This document shows, in pieces, positions 28,379 to 40,699 of a stretch of DNA of 64,000 nucleotides. Under the pieces are notes generated by a model. That model was given only the letters and a program-made list of their open reading frames with translations. It was not told where the DNA came from and ran no database searches. A program made the position numbers and the translations under genes. This DNA comes from Akebia trifoliata (Eukaryota; Streptophyta; Magnoliopsida; Ranunculales; Lardizabalaceae), in contig CM030711.1 of NCBI GenBank assembly GCA_017979445.1, positions 1 through 64,000 of the forward strand, written 5' to 3'. Each line of letters begins with the position of its first letter. The stretch's first letter is position 1.

Positions 28379-29812
28379 ATGGCTTCTGAAACCTTTGTGC
28401 AACCAGCTATTCCACGCTTTGATGGTCACTATGACCATTGGAGCATGCTGATGGAGAATTTCATGAGGTCTAAAGAGTATTGGCAGGTGATTGTTTCTGG
28501 GGTAGCAGAACCAGCAGCTGATACAATATTGATAGAGACACAGAGGACAGAGTTAGAAGCACTAAAGCTGAAGGATTTGAAGGCGAAGAACTATTTTTTC
28601 CAGGCGATTGATCGATGTATCTTGGAGACAATTCTTTGCAAAGAAACCTCCAAGCAAATCTGGGATTCTATGAAGAAGAAGTACCAAGGGAACACAAGGG
28701 CGAAGCGTGTGCAGCTCCAAGCTCTTCGTAGAGAGTTCGAGGTACTTCAAATGAAGTCAGGGGAGTCAATTTCAGAGTATTTTTCAAGGACAATGGCAAT
28801 TGCAAACAAGATGCGGATCCATGGAGAAAAGCTAGAGGATGTCACCATTGTTGAAAAGATCCTTCGTTCACTAACGTCTAAGTTTAATTTTGTGATTTGT
28901 TCTATTGAAGAGTCTAAAGACATTGATACTCTTTCAATAGATGAATTGCAAAATTCCTTGCTGGTTCATGAGCAGAAGATAACCCAGCAAGACAGTGAAG
29001 AACAAGCATTGCAAGCAGCAACAAACACAAGAGGACGTGGAAAGGGTGGATGGAAAGGCAAGAATACACACCAGAGACAAGGAGAAAATAAAGGTTCTGA
29101 GTCTCAAGGAAACTGGAAGGATCGTGATGCTCAAAAACCAAAGTCAGTAGACAAAACAAAGATTGAATGTTATCGTTGTCACAGGTATGGTCATTATCGC
29201 TCAGAATGCCGTACAAATTTAAATAAACATCGAGGGGAAAGGTCTAATTTTGCAGAAAATGAAGAAGAAATTTCCCTTCTCATGGTGTGTCATAATAAGG
29301 GTGAATCTCACCCAAATTTATGGTATTTGGATACGGGCTGCAGCAACCATATGTGTGGAGACAAATCAGTTTTTTCTGATTTGGATGAATCATTCCAAAA
29401 TACTGTAAAGTTTGGTGATAACTCTACAGTATCTGTTTTGGGAAAAGGAAGGGTTACAATTCAAACTAAAGGGAATTCTCATTCTATTTCCAATGTCTTG
29501 TTTGTACCAAATTTAAAAACTAATTTGCTTAGTGTTGGTCAACTTCAAGAAAAAGGATATGAGATTTCTATCAAGGATGGAGTTTGTCGAATTCAAGATG
29601 AGAAGCTGGGCTTAATTGCTCAAGTGAAGATGACAGCAAACCGGATGTTCCCTTTGTATCTCCATCACACCACCCATTCATGTCTCGCTGCAAAACTAAA
29701 AGATACAGCATGGTTATGGCACTTTCGCTATGGCCATCTCAATTTTAGTGGATTGAAGACCTTGCAGCAGAAAAAGATGGTGGTAGGCTTCCAGAATTTG
29801 AGTCTCCTTTAG
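28379..29812 (+). CDS. Copia gag-protease-preintegrase polyprotein (truncated)
   Basis: The open frame runs from the ATG at 28379 (an upstream in-frame extension to 28289 exists). It holds a UBN2-type gag (including SGESISEYFSRTMAIANKMR), a CCHC zinc knuckle (CYRCHRYGHYRSEC), and the aspartic protease active site in LWYLDTGCSNHM. A gag-pre-integrase zinc-binding region follows (WLWHFRYGHLNFSGLKTL). It stops at TAG 29810-29812, where a full element would read on into integrase. The product would be a capsid-like protein with protease but no polymerase. Confidence 0.9.
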   Translation: MASETFVQPAIPRFDGHYDHWSMLMENFMRSKEYWQVIVSGVAEPAADTILIETQRTELEALKLKDLKAKNYFFQAIDRCILETILCKETSKQIWDSMKKKYQGNTRAKRVQLQALRREFEVLQMKSGESISEYFSRTMAIANKMRIHGEKLEDVTIVEKILRSLTSKFNFVICSIEESKDIDTLSIDELQNSLLVHEQKITQQDSEEQALQAATNTRGRGKGGWKGKNTHQRQGENKGSESQGNWKDRDAQKPKSVDKTKIECYRCHRYGHYRSECRTNLNKHRGERSNFAENEEEISLLMVCHNKGESHPNLWYLDTGCSNHMCGDKSVFSDLDESFQNTVKFGDNSTVSVLGKGRVTIQTKGNSHSISNVLFVPNLKTNLLSVGQLQEKGYEISIKDGVCRIQDEKLGLIAQVKMTANRMFPLYLHHTTHSCLAAKLKDTAWLWHFRYGHLNFSGLKTLQQKKMVVGFQNLSLL

Positions 29813-30538
29813 AGATCTGCGAAGAATGTGTTGTTAGCAAACAACATCGAGATGCTTTTCCAAAAGGAAAGTCTTGGAGGGCTAAGAAGAGGCTAGAACT
29901 AGTACATTCTGACTTGTGTGGGCCAATTAAACCAACTTCAAATGGAGGTAAACGATATTTTATATCGTTTATTGATGATTTTAGCCGAAAAACCTGGGTT
30001 TATTTTTTGCAGGAAAAGTCAGAGGCTTTCACAGCCTTTCAAAGGTTTAAAGCACTAGTTGAAAATGAAGCTGGTAACCAAATTAAGATTTTGCGCACCG
30101 ACCGTGGTGGAGAGTACAACTCACATGAATTTGTTGATTTCTGCAGTTGTTTCATGGTCATCAAAGAAGCAATCACTAGTTACTTTGTCAACAACAGAAG
30201 CTGAGTTTGTGGCAGCAGCTTCTTGTGCGTGTCAAGCACTTTGGCTAAGGAAAATTCTTAAGGAGTTGCAGTTCCAGCAACTAGTTTCTACTCAGATTTT
30301 CTGTGACAATAATTCAGCAATTAAGCTCTCAAAGAACCCTGTTCTTCACGGGAGATGCAAACACATAGATGTGAGGTATCACTTTTTGCGTGATCTCACA
30401 AAGGATGAAGTTATTGATCTTGTGTATTGTCGAAGTGAGGACCAAGTTGCTGATGTTTTTACTAAACCCCTCAAATTGGCTGCCTTTCTGAAGTTGAGGA
30501 AGTTACTTGGAGTTTCCAATCTGGAAGATTCAATTTGA
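29813..30538 (+). pseudogene. Integrase fragment fused by deletion to RNase H fragment
   Basis: After the stop, the integrase core start is readable: DLCGPIKPTSNGGKRYFISF, DDFSRKTWVYF, and LRTDRGGEYNSHEF with its second Asp. Around 30140-30155 the sequence jumps into the end of RNase H (SWSSKKQSLVTLSTTEAEF, in another frame), which then runs to the stop at 30538 (CDNNSAIKLSKNPVLHGR). The catalytic Glu of integrase and all of the reverse transcriptase are missing. Confidence 0.9.
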
Positions 30539-30585
30539 GGGAGAGTTCTACATAGCTTTAAACTGAATGTTGAGAATATCAGTTT

Positions 30586-30596
30586 AAGGGAGGGTT
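30586..30596 (+). promoter_or_regulatory. Polypurine tract
   Basis: AAGGGAGGGTT lies immediately before the 3' LTR, in the right place and composition for plus-strand priming. Confidence 0.8.
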
Positions 30597-30857
30597 TGTT
30601 GAGAAAAAGTCTTTGTTTTGTCCTAGTCTTTAGGAGTTGTTAATAATGGGGTACTGCTGAACTAGTTTTCAGCAAGTCTGTTTAGTGGTTTGTTAGTTTA
30701 CCAAGTCTTTAGTTTAGTAGTGGTTCCTATTTTTGTGCTGTTATCTGTTGATGCACTTGCCTATAAAAAGGCCATTTGCTTAATGAATAAATACAGAATT
30801 TTTGTGTCTTTCCTTTACTAGCTACTTTCCTACTTTGTTAGTCATTTCTCTGTAACA
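30597..30857 (+). repeat. 3' LTR of copia element
   Basis: It has the same length (261 bp) and, on visual comparison, the same sequence as the 5' LTR, which indicates a recent insertion. Confidence 0.95.
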
Positions 30858-31082
30858 CCTACTACCTGATTGCAATATGGATTTGAGCTGCCCAGACGCA
30901 AGCTTCTTGTTATTAACTGTAGCTTCTTGTGAAAAGATATCTGTTCGTACTAACCATTGATTGCGACTCACCCTCTGTTGAAGGATGAAAGTGCAGGAAT
31001 CTAGTGCCTCATCTCCAGCCGTTGGGTCGATGTATCTCTCTGTCTGCGCCTCTATTCCCGTGCCTCTTTCAGTGAAGAAATT

Positions 31083-32697
31083 CTAGTTGATCAATCTTTC
31101 CTCCTTACCAAAGAACCCGTAATCCTTACCGGCTGGTATTGCAGATTCTTCGACATCAAAACCCCTCCAAACCTCAGGAACACTCCTGTTATCCCCTGGT
31201 TCTGCAGACACCTCTTCTGTCTCTCTTTCATAAGTGTCCGAACTATGAGAGCCTATCATCTGGACCTCATCTATTACCAAACTTTTGGTTGCTGTCCTTT
31301 TAAGGTCTTTTAAGGATATTAGACTTCCCACGGGCTTTATTCACTCTCTGCCCAATCCTATTATGAATCACAATTGGGCCCACACTAGCTTTACCCATTC
31401 TTTTATGAGAGTTGGACTTCCTATGTGGGCCTGAACTTAAGAAGCTCAAGTCCATATTTGTTCTCCCTGGACCTTCACTGTCCAGCCCACCCTCGGTTAC
31501 ATAACAGCCTTCTTTCTCGTTAATTGCACCAGGCCCAGCTTCACCATTTTGGGCCCCTGGCCACCTAAACCCCAGCCCCACTACCTTGGGCTTGACAAGC
31601 TCCACCATCCCACTTTTTCGCAACCATCTAATATATGCCAGATTTCTCGCTGCCTTAGATAGCAGCTTCCCCGTACGACCCTGCTCTAAATCCCATCGAT
31701 GTGTTTTCAAGCATTTATTGTGTTTAACACGTGGACCTATACGAGGACGAAATTTGAATTTCCGACTATTCAATGGCTTGTTTGGCACGCTTCTAGCCCT
31801 TAGTTTTGATAATTTCCGGATCACTTCGCTAATTCCAAGTATCTCCTTCTCCGATTGACCCTCCTCCACTTCCAGCTGAAAACATACCTCCTCCACCTAT
31901 GTGCCTACCTCTACAAACATGCTAGTCAATGCTTCTTCTCCCTTTCTCGACCCCGCTAAAGGTTCTTTCCTCTCTACCTCTTCCCCTGCCACCTCAATCC
32001 CTATCATGTATCGAAAACCATCCACCCAGATATACAGCCCTCGCGGCATCTTCCATGGAGAACAGCCAACCCTCAGCTTTGCTTTATCCAATCTCGCGCG
32101 ACGTAGGGTGTATGTATCCACCTCTAAGAGTCCCTCCAGTTGAGCTCCTATCTTTTTAAATACATGGTTTATCCATAGATGAAAGGGTAGCCCACTGATG
32201 TATACCCATGTACCATCTTCCCTCCACACTGGTTTTATAGTATTGCAATCCGCGAACCACGGCCGTAAAGTAAAGGTACTATTGCCCAGCGAAACTGATC
32301 TTCTCAAATTCGCCTTCAAGAATTCTGCTCTGCTACCCACCATCATCATTCGAGTTAAGGGTTCCTAGTCTAGAAGTTTAATCGTTGCGGACTGGGAGAG
32401 CCCTAGCTTCATTATCGATAGAAAACCATCCCAATCTTCCCCCGCTGAGTTCGAGCTACAGATAAAAGACCACCTCCAGTTGCTGAACACCATACCATTG
32501 TTGTTGGCTTGTTTGACCCCAGGACTAAAGGCTCTCTTACCCTCAGGATTGTAGCTTACCTCCTCACCTAATGTAGTTGAACCATCCATTTTTGTCTTGG
32601 ATAAAGAAGGTTTATTCACTACCTTAGCCCACGAAATACCCTTCCCTCCCTCCTCCACAGGTGTCTTCATCTTTTCAAAAAAGAAAAAGAAAAACAC
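31083..32697 (-). pseudogene. LINE ORF1 part upstream of the copia insertion
   Basis: Successive minus-strand open stretches (32697-32365, 32349-31897, 31896-31300 and 31331-31083) form one ORF1-like protein, separated by stops and small frame changes. They include ISWAKVVNKPSL, VYISGLPFHLWINHVFKKIG and LYIWVDGFRYMIGIEV, typical of the DUF4283/zinc-knuckle ORF1 of plant L1 LINEs. The continuation lies beyond the copia element at 27858-26922. Confidence 0.7.
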
Positions 32698-32699
32698 AT

Positions 32700-33561
32700 G
32701 TACAATAGGTGAATCCTAATCAGCCACCTTTTGTTTCCGTTTTCAAAATTGAATTAAGATGGTAACTCCAGATTGATCCACCATACACCAAAATCAACTT
32801 TCTTTTCTTTGCCGATGAATTGAAATGATGGACTATATATAAGTTTAACATTAGATAATTGTTTCTCTTGTTAAAATTTTAAATTCAGTTTTGATTAGTT
32901 GGAATTTGATATTTTTCGATAGAGTTCCATCTTTTTCATGTCATTAGAACAGGTCATCCACCAACCTTTACTCTACTAAACATCTATCAATCTTGGTCCA
33001 TCATTTTTTCGTTGATGCTCTAGTACGACTTTTTTTAAGATCTGTCTTGTACATTTTTCATCAAATAGTTTGTATGTGATATACTTTTTTATAAGGTTCA
33101 ATAGAGATTATTTCTATGGACTGTATTGAGTATGTTTATTAATTCATTGGAGACCAATTGGTCTTCTAATTAAAGTGGGTGCGGATGCACAGTATCCAAT
33201 GCGCTGCTGCTGCTGCTTCACGAGATTCAATTTTTACATTTTCTACCTAAGTTGTGACAGACATGTTATTTCAAGTCACCACATCATTTTTCTTTGGAAA
33301 TTAAAACAATTATACGGTGTGACACTGTGACAGTCTTGTTCTTGGGATATAGGGTCTCAGAGACTGTTATCTTCCAATAGTAACTGACTTATAACTGTTC
33401 TCTGAGGTAATTTGGAGCTACTAATTGTCTTTATTATATTCTTTTGCTGTCTCTGTTTTACAACTAACGGTTTGGTTGAACTTGGATGAGGACGGACCAT
33501 TAATTTCTTTAGAGTTGGTCTCAAAAATCAAGATTTTGTAGGTTTTATCTACAAAAACTAA
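32700..33561. other. Stretch without a gene between LINE and Harbinger-like element
   Basis: I searched both strands by eye for the missing IPCS first exon, expected upstream of the LINE, and did not find it. Only short unsupported frames are present. Confidence 0.45.
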
Positions 33562-36500
33562 GGTGGTGATTGATTGCGCTTCAAAACGCAATTTTACTGG
33601 CGTTTGCGTTAAAAAGTGACAGTTTACAATATTTTGTGTGTTTGATAAAACTTTTAAAAATTGCGTTTGGTGCGTTTTAACGCAATTTATCAAATTTTAC
33701 CGTTGTTTTGAAAAGCGGATGAAAGATGCTTCGCGCAACAGCGTTAAAACGCAACTATGTGAAATGTCTTTAATACCCTTTCACAACTTTAGAAATTCCA
33801 TCGTATGTCCGCGATTAAAATCAGTTTCGTTCATCGAATATGTCTTCCATTCGATTTCACAGCAGCGGCAACTGATCTCCTCGACGACGACCACCATCAC
33901 AACACCGATTAACCTATTGACGATGACGTTCAAGCGAAACCCATCGAAGACGACGTCGGTAAACCCATTTTATTTGAAACCCATCGACGACAAACCCAAC
34001 ATTCATAGTTGAACCCAACCCCGATCAAGACAGTGACAAAAATCGACGCCATTGACGATCCCGTTTGCTATCGACGGCATTGACGATGACAATTCGAAGT
34101 CAGATCAAAATCAATCCCTCCGTTTACCCCTTTTTCCGATCGGAACCCCTTTTTTCCAATCTCTGTGAGTTCTCTCTCTCTAATTGATTTCAATTTTTGT
34201 GAATAATTCTTGTCGAAATTGCATATTGAACAGAAAATTTTCTGTTAGGGTTCTAATTTGTTGGTAGATTTTTATTAAAATAACAAAAATAGAAATAATT
34301 TTTATAGATTTTTGCACCAACAAGGCATGTATATCGATTTAAATTTGTGTGAATGATTCTTGATGAAATTGCTTATTAAAGGTTGGATTAACAGAAATTT
34401 TTCTGTTAGGGTTCTAATTTCTTGGTAGATTTTTATTAAAAAATAAAATAATAGAAATTAATAGAAATTTTATTTGTTAGAAATTATTGTCAAGATGAAT
34501 ATGAGATTCTAATATCATTGTTGTGTTTAAGTACTGATTTATTTGTCATATTGTGTTTTAATGGTGTGCTCGTTTGTTATTTTTTGATCTTCTTGTATCT
34601 ATTATGATTCGAGTGAAATCATAGATTTTTTTGTTTGCTTATTAATTCATTTATGGAGCTGGTATTTTGGGTTTCCTTTTGATTTAAGTTTTTAGATTTT
34701 GTTTAAATTTTCATTTTTGGTTTGGTTTGCACTCTAAGTTCTGTTCTGTAAACTTGATACATTTGTATCTTTTTCATTCATGTAGTTGTCAAGGACTGTA
34801 TACTTAGGCCTGGAGTTTAGATTTTAATTTGGAATTGATTTTAAAAGTTATTTTAAGTTCAGATGGCATGGATTCTATTTTTTTCCAGATTGAATTTTCT
34901 TATATTCAATTGTCCCTTCAAGTATGTTTTTCTTATAGGGAGTTTAGAAGCCAAGTAAGTATTTGTTTAGAGTTTGGGTTCATAGAATTTTTAAAATTGA
35001 GATAAGTTGGGTTAAAAATGCGTATCTGGATTCTATTAATTCATGATTGTGACACATTTATTGTTATTCTAGTTAGAGTTTGATTGCATTTTGTGATTTA
35101 ATTAGCAACCGGGAGGGGTGTTGGTGGTGGTTTCTAAAGTATGTGATAAGTTTTGCCAATGCACATTACATGGCAATTGGGTTGGTAGATCCTCCTTGCA
35201 ACTTGAAGTATTTTTACCTCTCTAACAGTTTTTTTTCTTTCTATTGTACTAGTATACTCCTTTAGAAATATTCAATCCAACTGTTAATGGTTGACTCTTG
35301 CATATGGTGTGATATTCATGCATTATGGCATAAGTTCTATCGTTAGATAATTTTTTATTCACTTCCCAAATGCTCGTAGCTATTAGATTTGTCCTATATG
35401 TGACCCAACTGAAAAAAGTATCATATGTTTCTAATATTACAATCTAGTGGGGGATTGTAAGATGTATAATAATATTTGAAGAGTTGCAATAATAACCTTT
35501 TGAAAAGTTGTGATTTAAAAAGCTTTGAAAAATTGCACCCAAGTGGACGATTACTTTAATAATTACCTTCTTTCAACATGATTTCAATAGTAATAAAATT
35601 ATCACTGTGATTATGTACTTGTAGGTGAATACGAAAACTTTTTTTTTGTTATGTAAACCTTTTGATTTATATTTGAATAAAAGTATGGCTCTCTAGCATA
35701 AGTCATTTTTAAAAACGATATTCAGTTGAGTAGGCAATTACTTTGTTTAATTGCATGAAAGTAACTTGTATCTCTTTATGAATTGGCCTCGATAAAATTT
35801 AAATTTTAGGTAGTTACGTGCAAATAACTTGTGACTTTTCAGTCTCATCTGTTGATTGTTAGTTCAAAACATGAGAGTTGGTTATAGTTCAATAGTAATT
35901 GAAATAAGCAGTCCTAGGTTTTTTTCCATTTACATTTATTTTTCCAAGTGTAAATACAGTGCAAGTCAATGACTACCGTGAGACTGAGAACACACACACA
36001 CATACAACAATTACTGTATTTTGTATAGTCAAAGATTGAGAACACAGGACTCCCTCACCGTAGGACTGAGAACTGTGCGTTCTTCCGGTTATCTATATGA
36101 TAACCTGACATTGCCTCCTGGTTTCTCTCTTTGATTATACACTGTGCAAAAATTGTAGGTTGAGATGGTGTAAGTAATCAAATAATTTACATGATTAATT
36201 GAAATAGACCATTTAATATTCCGTTTAAGAGGAGATGCTGTCGAAATTTCTATAGAATTATAAATTTTTCTATAATTTTTTTAGAATTATAAACATTTTA
36301 AAATTAAAATAATTATTTTTTTAATTTTTTATATAATTTTATTATATTTATATATATTAGTGTAATTATATATGTATAGGGGTATTCTGGTAATTTTTAT
36401 GCATTCTGGTTGCATTAGCAACCTTAAGGGCATTCTGGTCATTTTACCCTACTACAGCAGATTTTAGAAGCTGTATCAAACAGTAATTACCAGATTCTAT

Positions 36501-36634
36501 TCAACAGCATAGCAGTTTTAAAAAGCTCTATCAAACAAGTTTTTCAACTTTTCAGATTCTGACAGCAAATTCAGACAGCAGATTCTGACAGCAGAAGCTG
36601 ACAGTAGTTTTAAGAAGCTGAATCAATCAGCACC
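33562..36634. mobile_element. 3.07-kb Harbinger-like DNA element
   Basis: The left end reads GGTGGTGATTGATTGCGCTTC. The right end, reverse complemented, reads GGTGCTGATTGATTCAGCTTC. TAA lies on both sides (33559-33561 and 36635-36637), matching the TWA duplication of PIF/Harbinger elements. Subterminal repeats are rich in CGTTTTAACGCAA on the left and CAGATTCTGACAGCA on the right. I see no transposase. The left interior has a gene-like, CG-rich leader followed by GTGAGTTCTCTCTCTC at 34166, which could be a donor site. It may be non-autonomous or may carry captured sequence. Confidence 0.65.
34180..34470. repeat. Imperfect tandem duplication of about 150 bp
   Basis: Two copies (about 34185-34300 and 34335-34465) share GAATGATTCTTGATGAAATTGC-like sequence and the exact phrase CTGTTAGGGTTCTAATTT, followed by GGTAGATTTTTATTAAAA. 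They lie inside the Harbinger-like element. Confidence 0.7.
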
Positions 36635-36898
36635 TAAGATAAAAATATGTGACACACACACAAACACACATAAATATATGCAATGACAATATTTAAAAGG
36701 AAAAGCCCTATTTAAAATAGAGTGTACCTAAACCTGTAAGGGGACCATGACGTAAAACCCTATTTAAATTGGTACAATGGAATATTTTTTTATTTCTTTG
36801 GATGTTTTCTTCTGCAAATTATATTATTGCTTGGATAGTAGCTATTCCCTCATCTATTAAGAAAATATATCACTTCCATGCCGTGGATATATGTCTAT

Positions 36899-37436
36899 TG
36901 TGGGGGAATTTCTGGCTCGAATAATGCTCGAAAATATATGGGCCCAGCTAACTAAACTCCTCGGATGCGCGGATGTCCAGCTCGAACCTGCACCACCAAT
37001 TCATTAAGTAGCACGGATGGCGTGCTCCATGGATATCAAATGACAGTATAGGTCGGCAAGACGAATCTGACAGATGTGCCATTGATTAATAGCTCTGACA
37101 ACCCATACCATGTCAGATCAGCTCTGATTATGCCAGGATTGACAGAGCAGTTGCAACTACCCCTGCAGTTGACGTGTCAGAGAGTGAGCTAACTGCCCTT
37201 AGTAAGTTAACTGCCATGGGTCATTTTAAAGAATGGCACAGAAAACAATCAAGTTGGATGCTTATAAAAGGAGGAGGACTATGGGTAAATGGGATGTTCG
37301 AATTCTTCTTCTCTCTAAACTAAATTAAGATTGATCAACTCTCTTAGAGACTAACTTGATCGTCGGAGTGGGCTAATTCGCAGGTCCGCCCAAGCAAAAA
37401 GAGAGGAAAAGTGTAGAGCAAATTCTAGCATCTACA
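36899..37436 (+). mobile_element. Solo gypsy LTR
   Basis: It starts TGTGGGGGAATTTCTGG and ends CTAGCATCTACA. It contains GCTTATAAAAGGAGG near 37259 (a TATA box) and CTAACTTGATCGTCGGAGTG near 37350. Flanks are TCTAT and TTTAT, an imperfect 5-bp duplication. No internal region follows, so it is probably a solo LTR. Confidence 0.65.
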
Positions 37437-37439
37437 TTT

Positions 37440-40400
37440 ATCATATTCAGTCGGGACCATGTACAATACATCATCAATATGACTAGTCAATATCATCCAT
37501 CATGAAACAAATTCAATGTATAACTGAGAATCCACCATCTTCCCACCCTAAATGTCCTCATTGGCAATATAGCCAGCTGGAGTGTTAATCCCACACTACA
37601 CAGCACGATCCGCAGAAGCCGATCCTATGAAGCACACTTTCGACAGTTGTAAGAATGCCAATGACTGAACACTTTCAATGGTTGTATGTGGTAATACCAC
37701 ATACTTGAAATCAAAACCTCATTCGTACTTTCACAAACTTACAAAAAAAAAAAAAGTGCACTTAGACAGTTTTAGAAAGCATAATAATCACCCCTTGAGT
37801 TTAAATTCAATCCAATGTGTATCAAGGATGGGATATTATATCTTATGTATTTTTTATGTGAACTTGGGAATGTTAAGTATTGCTTTGTTGAGTTCTAGGA
37901 TTTGTGCTTTTATATTAGAGTAGTGCTGGGGTGACACAAGATTTATTGTGATTCTCACAATTTTGACATGGACATGCATACATAACCATAGATGATTTTT
38001 ACTCGTATCGCGAGGAAACACATCTATGGTGATGTGCACATCTCACATCAAACTTGTGAGAACTGCAGTAAATACTTTGTGTCATTTCAACATTTTCCTT
38101 TATATTATCATAACAGCTACATTATTGGTGGAGTAGAAAACAAATCAGTGTTTAGACAAAACTACGAAGACTTTCCGGGGATGTATTGGTACAATTATAT
38201 ATATATATATTTCTGTGAATTGGATTTTGATCATTTAAAAGTAGATTTTGAAGGGTTATGAAAATAGACAAAAACTTTATAATGGTAGTAAGATCAATTA
38301 TGTTAATAAAGCAATAATTTTGCTGAATAGAAAGACAAAAAAAAACTTTGTTCGTCATCAGGAGGAAGGTAAGGGTAGCCTCAATGTTTGGTAATGATTG
38401 CTTTTGCCAGTCCCAACATGTCAGGCTGCCAAGCTATGAGTGCCCGTCCCATGAGCATTTGTAGTACATGTACTTAATATGCAAGGACAAATAGAGATTA
38501 GTAAAGAGATTGGAAAAAGAGGTGCTCGATTATGATTCTAAGCTCGTATGAATAAAAATTCAGTTAGGAAAAATTTCAACAAATCCAACGTAATTGAACT
38601 TTTATGCAAGGAGATAAAATAAGCTTATTAAGATTAGTAATTAGGGAATGATTTTCTTAAGTACATATTTGTCATACACTAAATTTTTTGAATCTTAATC
38701 CTATCCATGACCTGATTCAAGATTATAATTTAAGGGTGTGAGAAGAAATAAGAATCATTGAATCATATCAACTACATATCGAAAAAAAATTAAAATAAAT
38801 AGGAATTTATACTTAATTAAAATGGAGAGTATTATCTTGGAATCCAATCAAAATGTCAAATGTAGTTATACTTGTTAGATACTTATTACATTCAAACCAA
38901 ATATAACAAAATAAAATAAAATTGTTCTAAATTTGAATATTAAAAAAACTAAACAACTAATATAAAAAATATAAAAAAAACTATGTTCAATGATAATTCT
39001 GCATTTTAATCGTCCAACTCCAATTTCAATACTCATTATCTGAAGAAAAAAATCCGACAGAGTCGATAAGTTAAAGCTTACAAGAAAGTCAATGTTACAC
39101 TAACATCTATGCATACATAGATACAAATAAAAAGAAATATATGATCATATTATCATCAAGTAACCAAGTCATTTCAAAACAATCAATGCATGCAATGATG
39201 ACCAATTTTCCCACCGGCTTAATCATAACCATCATCATCGATTTTTCCAACATCTCAGTCAAACTCTCTGTTTTAAAACGTTGAACCTTCCTCAAGGGAC
39301 TTTCAGATCTTTCACCAAAGGCCTTAAGTCTTGATTTGCTCAATTCATCATTCCAAAATGTGTCAATGATTATGCATTTCACATTCATCTTTTAAAAGAA
39401 TATTTCATGCAATTTTAATATAAATATTATAATGAAAACAAAAAATTTATCATCAAAATCTACAAGTCATTTATATCTCATATTATTCATCGATAGAAAC
39501 ATAAGAAACACATAATCATGTTATATACTTAATTTTTATTTACTACCTATATATAAATAGATGTGTCGTGAGAACCTGCCTTAATCAATGCTGGAATCTG
39601 TTAAAGAAATCTGATTCCTTCTTTTCCATTTTCTACATCTTTTTTATTTGTTACACCAAATAAATATATAGATAAAAATTACATAACTATTAATGGTATC
39701 CAAACTATCCTACTATAATTTTAGCATCTCTCTCATTCCAATGATTTTATTTTCTTTTAAAAAAAATAACACAAAAATAAATTCAAAAAAAAAAAAGACT
39801 AACATTACAGCCTTGTATTGCAAGTTGGCTTTTTTAAATACAAAATTTTATTTTAATTTTTTTTTCTATAAAGGAGACTTCCAAATCTTTCCAACAATAT
39901 ATAGATTGTTGAAAACAAATAAGTAACGAGTCCTCGGCAAATTTTACAAGTTAACCCCACAAACCTTTCTCGAATGATGAGAATCATAGATTCTTTAAAA
40001 TGATGGATTTATTTATTTATTTATTTTACAATAAAATAATAGATTTTTGGTTTAAAACTACAATACATAAAAATCTATGACTACTAGGAAGATCTAGAAG
40101 TTTCCTACCTTAAATTTACACCGAAAAATATCCAAAAAGTGTAGAAAATTGAGTCGGGCCGAAGGGTTTGTATCGAACGTGGTCAGAAACACTATTTCCT
40201 TGATTCCCCTTGAAGCTTGCGATAAATTGAGCGATTTTTTCTTCTACGCTGAAGCCTAACGGGTCCTATAAATAGATGATAATTTAAGTTGAAAATAGAG
40301 AGAGGTCGCTAGGGTTTCTTTAGGGTTTTTTTTAGAAAAAGAGAATGTGAGAAATAGAGGGTTAATTCTAAAATTTTCGTGAGTTTTAATATTTATAATA

Positions 40401-40650
40401 TTAAAAGGACGTAATGGTCATTATTCAATTTATTTTATTTTAATTAAAAAGTCTATGTCCTGAATTTCAATTTTTGCGATCTTATAGTTTATTTCAGTTA
40501 ATTTTGCAATGTGGATCTAATGGTGTAATCAGTTTCGAAAAATTCCAACTTCAAACAAATCCTTCTATTTGTTGATCTATGAATTTCTTCGAGATACATA
40601 TTTAAAAATCTATGGTGTTACAATATAGTGCAATATAGAAAAGGGACAAT
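37440..40650. other. AT-rich stretch without a supported gene
   Basis: Short frames occur on both strands (for example minus 39388-39107), but none shows a known domain or coherent splicing. Poly-A, poly-T and (TTTA)n tracts are frequent. Confidence 0.45.
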
Positions 40651-40699
40651 GACTTAAGAGGCCTCTTTATTGAGAATTTGGACCAAAAGTCCCATAGTA

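Larger units (their letters stand above)
27992..30857 (+). mobile_element. Young Ty1/copia element with internal deletion
   Basis: The element is bounded by two 261-bp LTRs that look identical by eye, starting TGTTGAGAAAAAGTC and ending CTCTGTAACA. A 5-bp target duplication, CCTAC, lies at 27987-27991 and 30858-30862. It sits inside the LINE in opposite orientation. A primer-binding site and polypurine tract are present. Most of integrase, all of the reverse transcriptase and the start of RNase H are deleted, so it is non-autonomous. Order of domains (protease before integrase before RNase H) fits copia. Confidence 0.95.
24535..32700 (-). mobile_element. L1-type LINE, 3'-truncated, with nested insertions
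   Basis: A long LINE runs on the minus strand. Its ORF1 begins near 32660, is in several broken frames, and includes a DUF4283-like part (WFADCNTIKPVWREDGTWV). It is interrupted at 27987-30862 by a copia element. The endonuclease domain follows at about 26883-26120, and the reverse transcriptase at about 25584-24560. The RT ends early, after the FADD region. The usual RT thumb, zf-RVT and poly-A tail are missing, and the sequence passes straight into an IPCS exon. LINEs are normally truncated at the 5' end, so loss of the 3' end points to a later rearrangement. Confidence 0.85.

Noticed and set aside
38152..39388. Minus-strand short frames (38358-38152 and 39388-39107)
   Set aside because: No recognisable motif, no splice partners and AT-biased composition. 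Chance frames are more likely.
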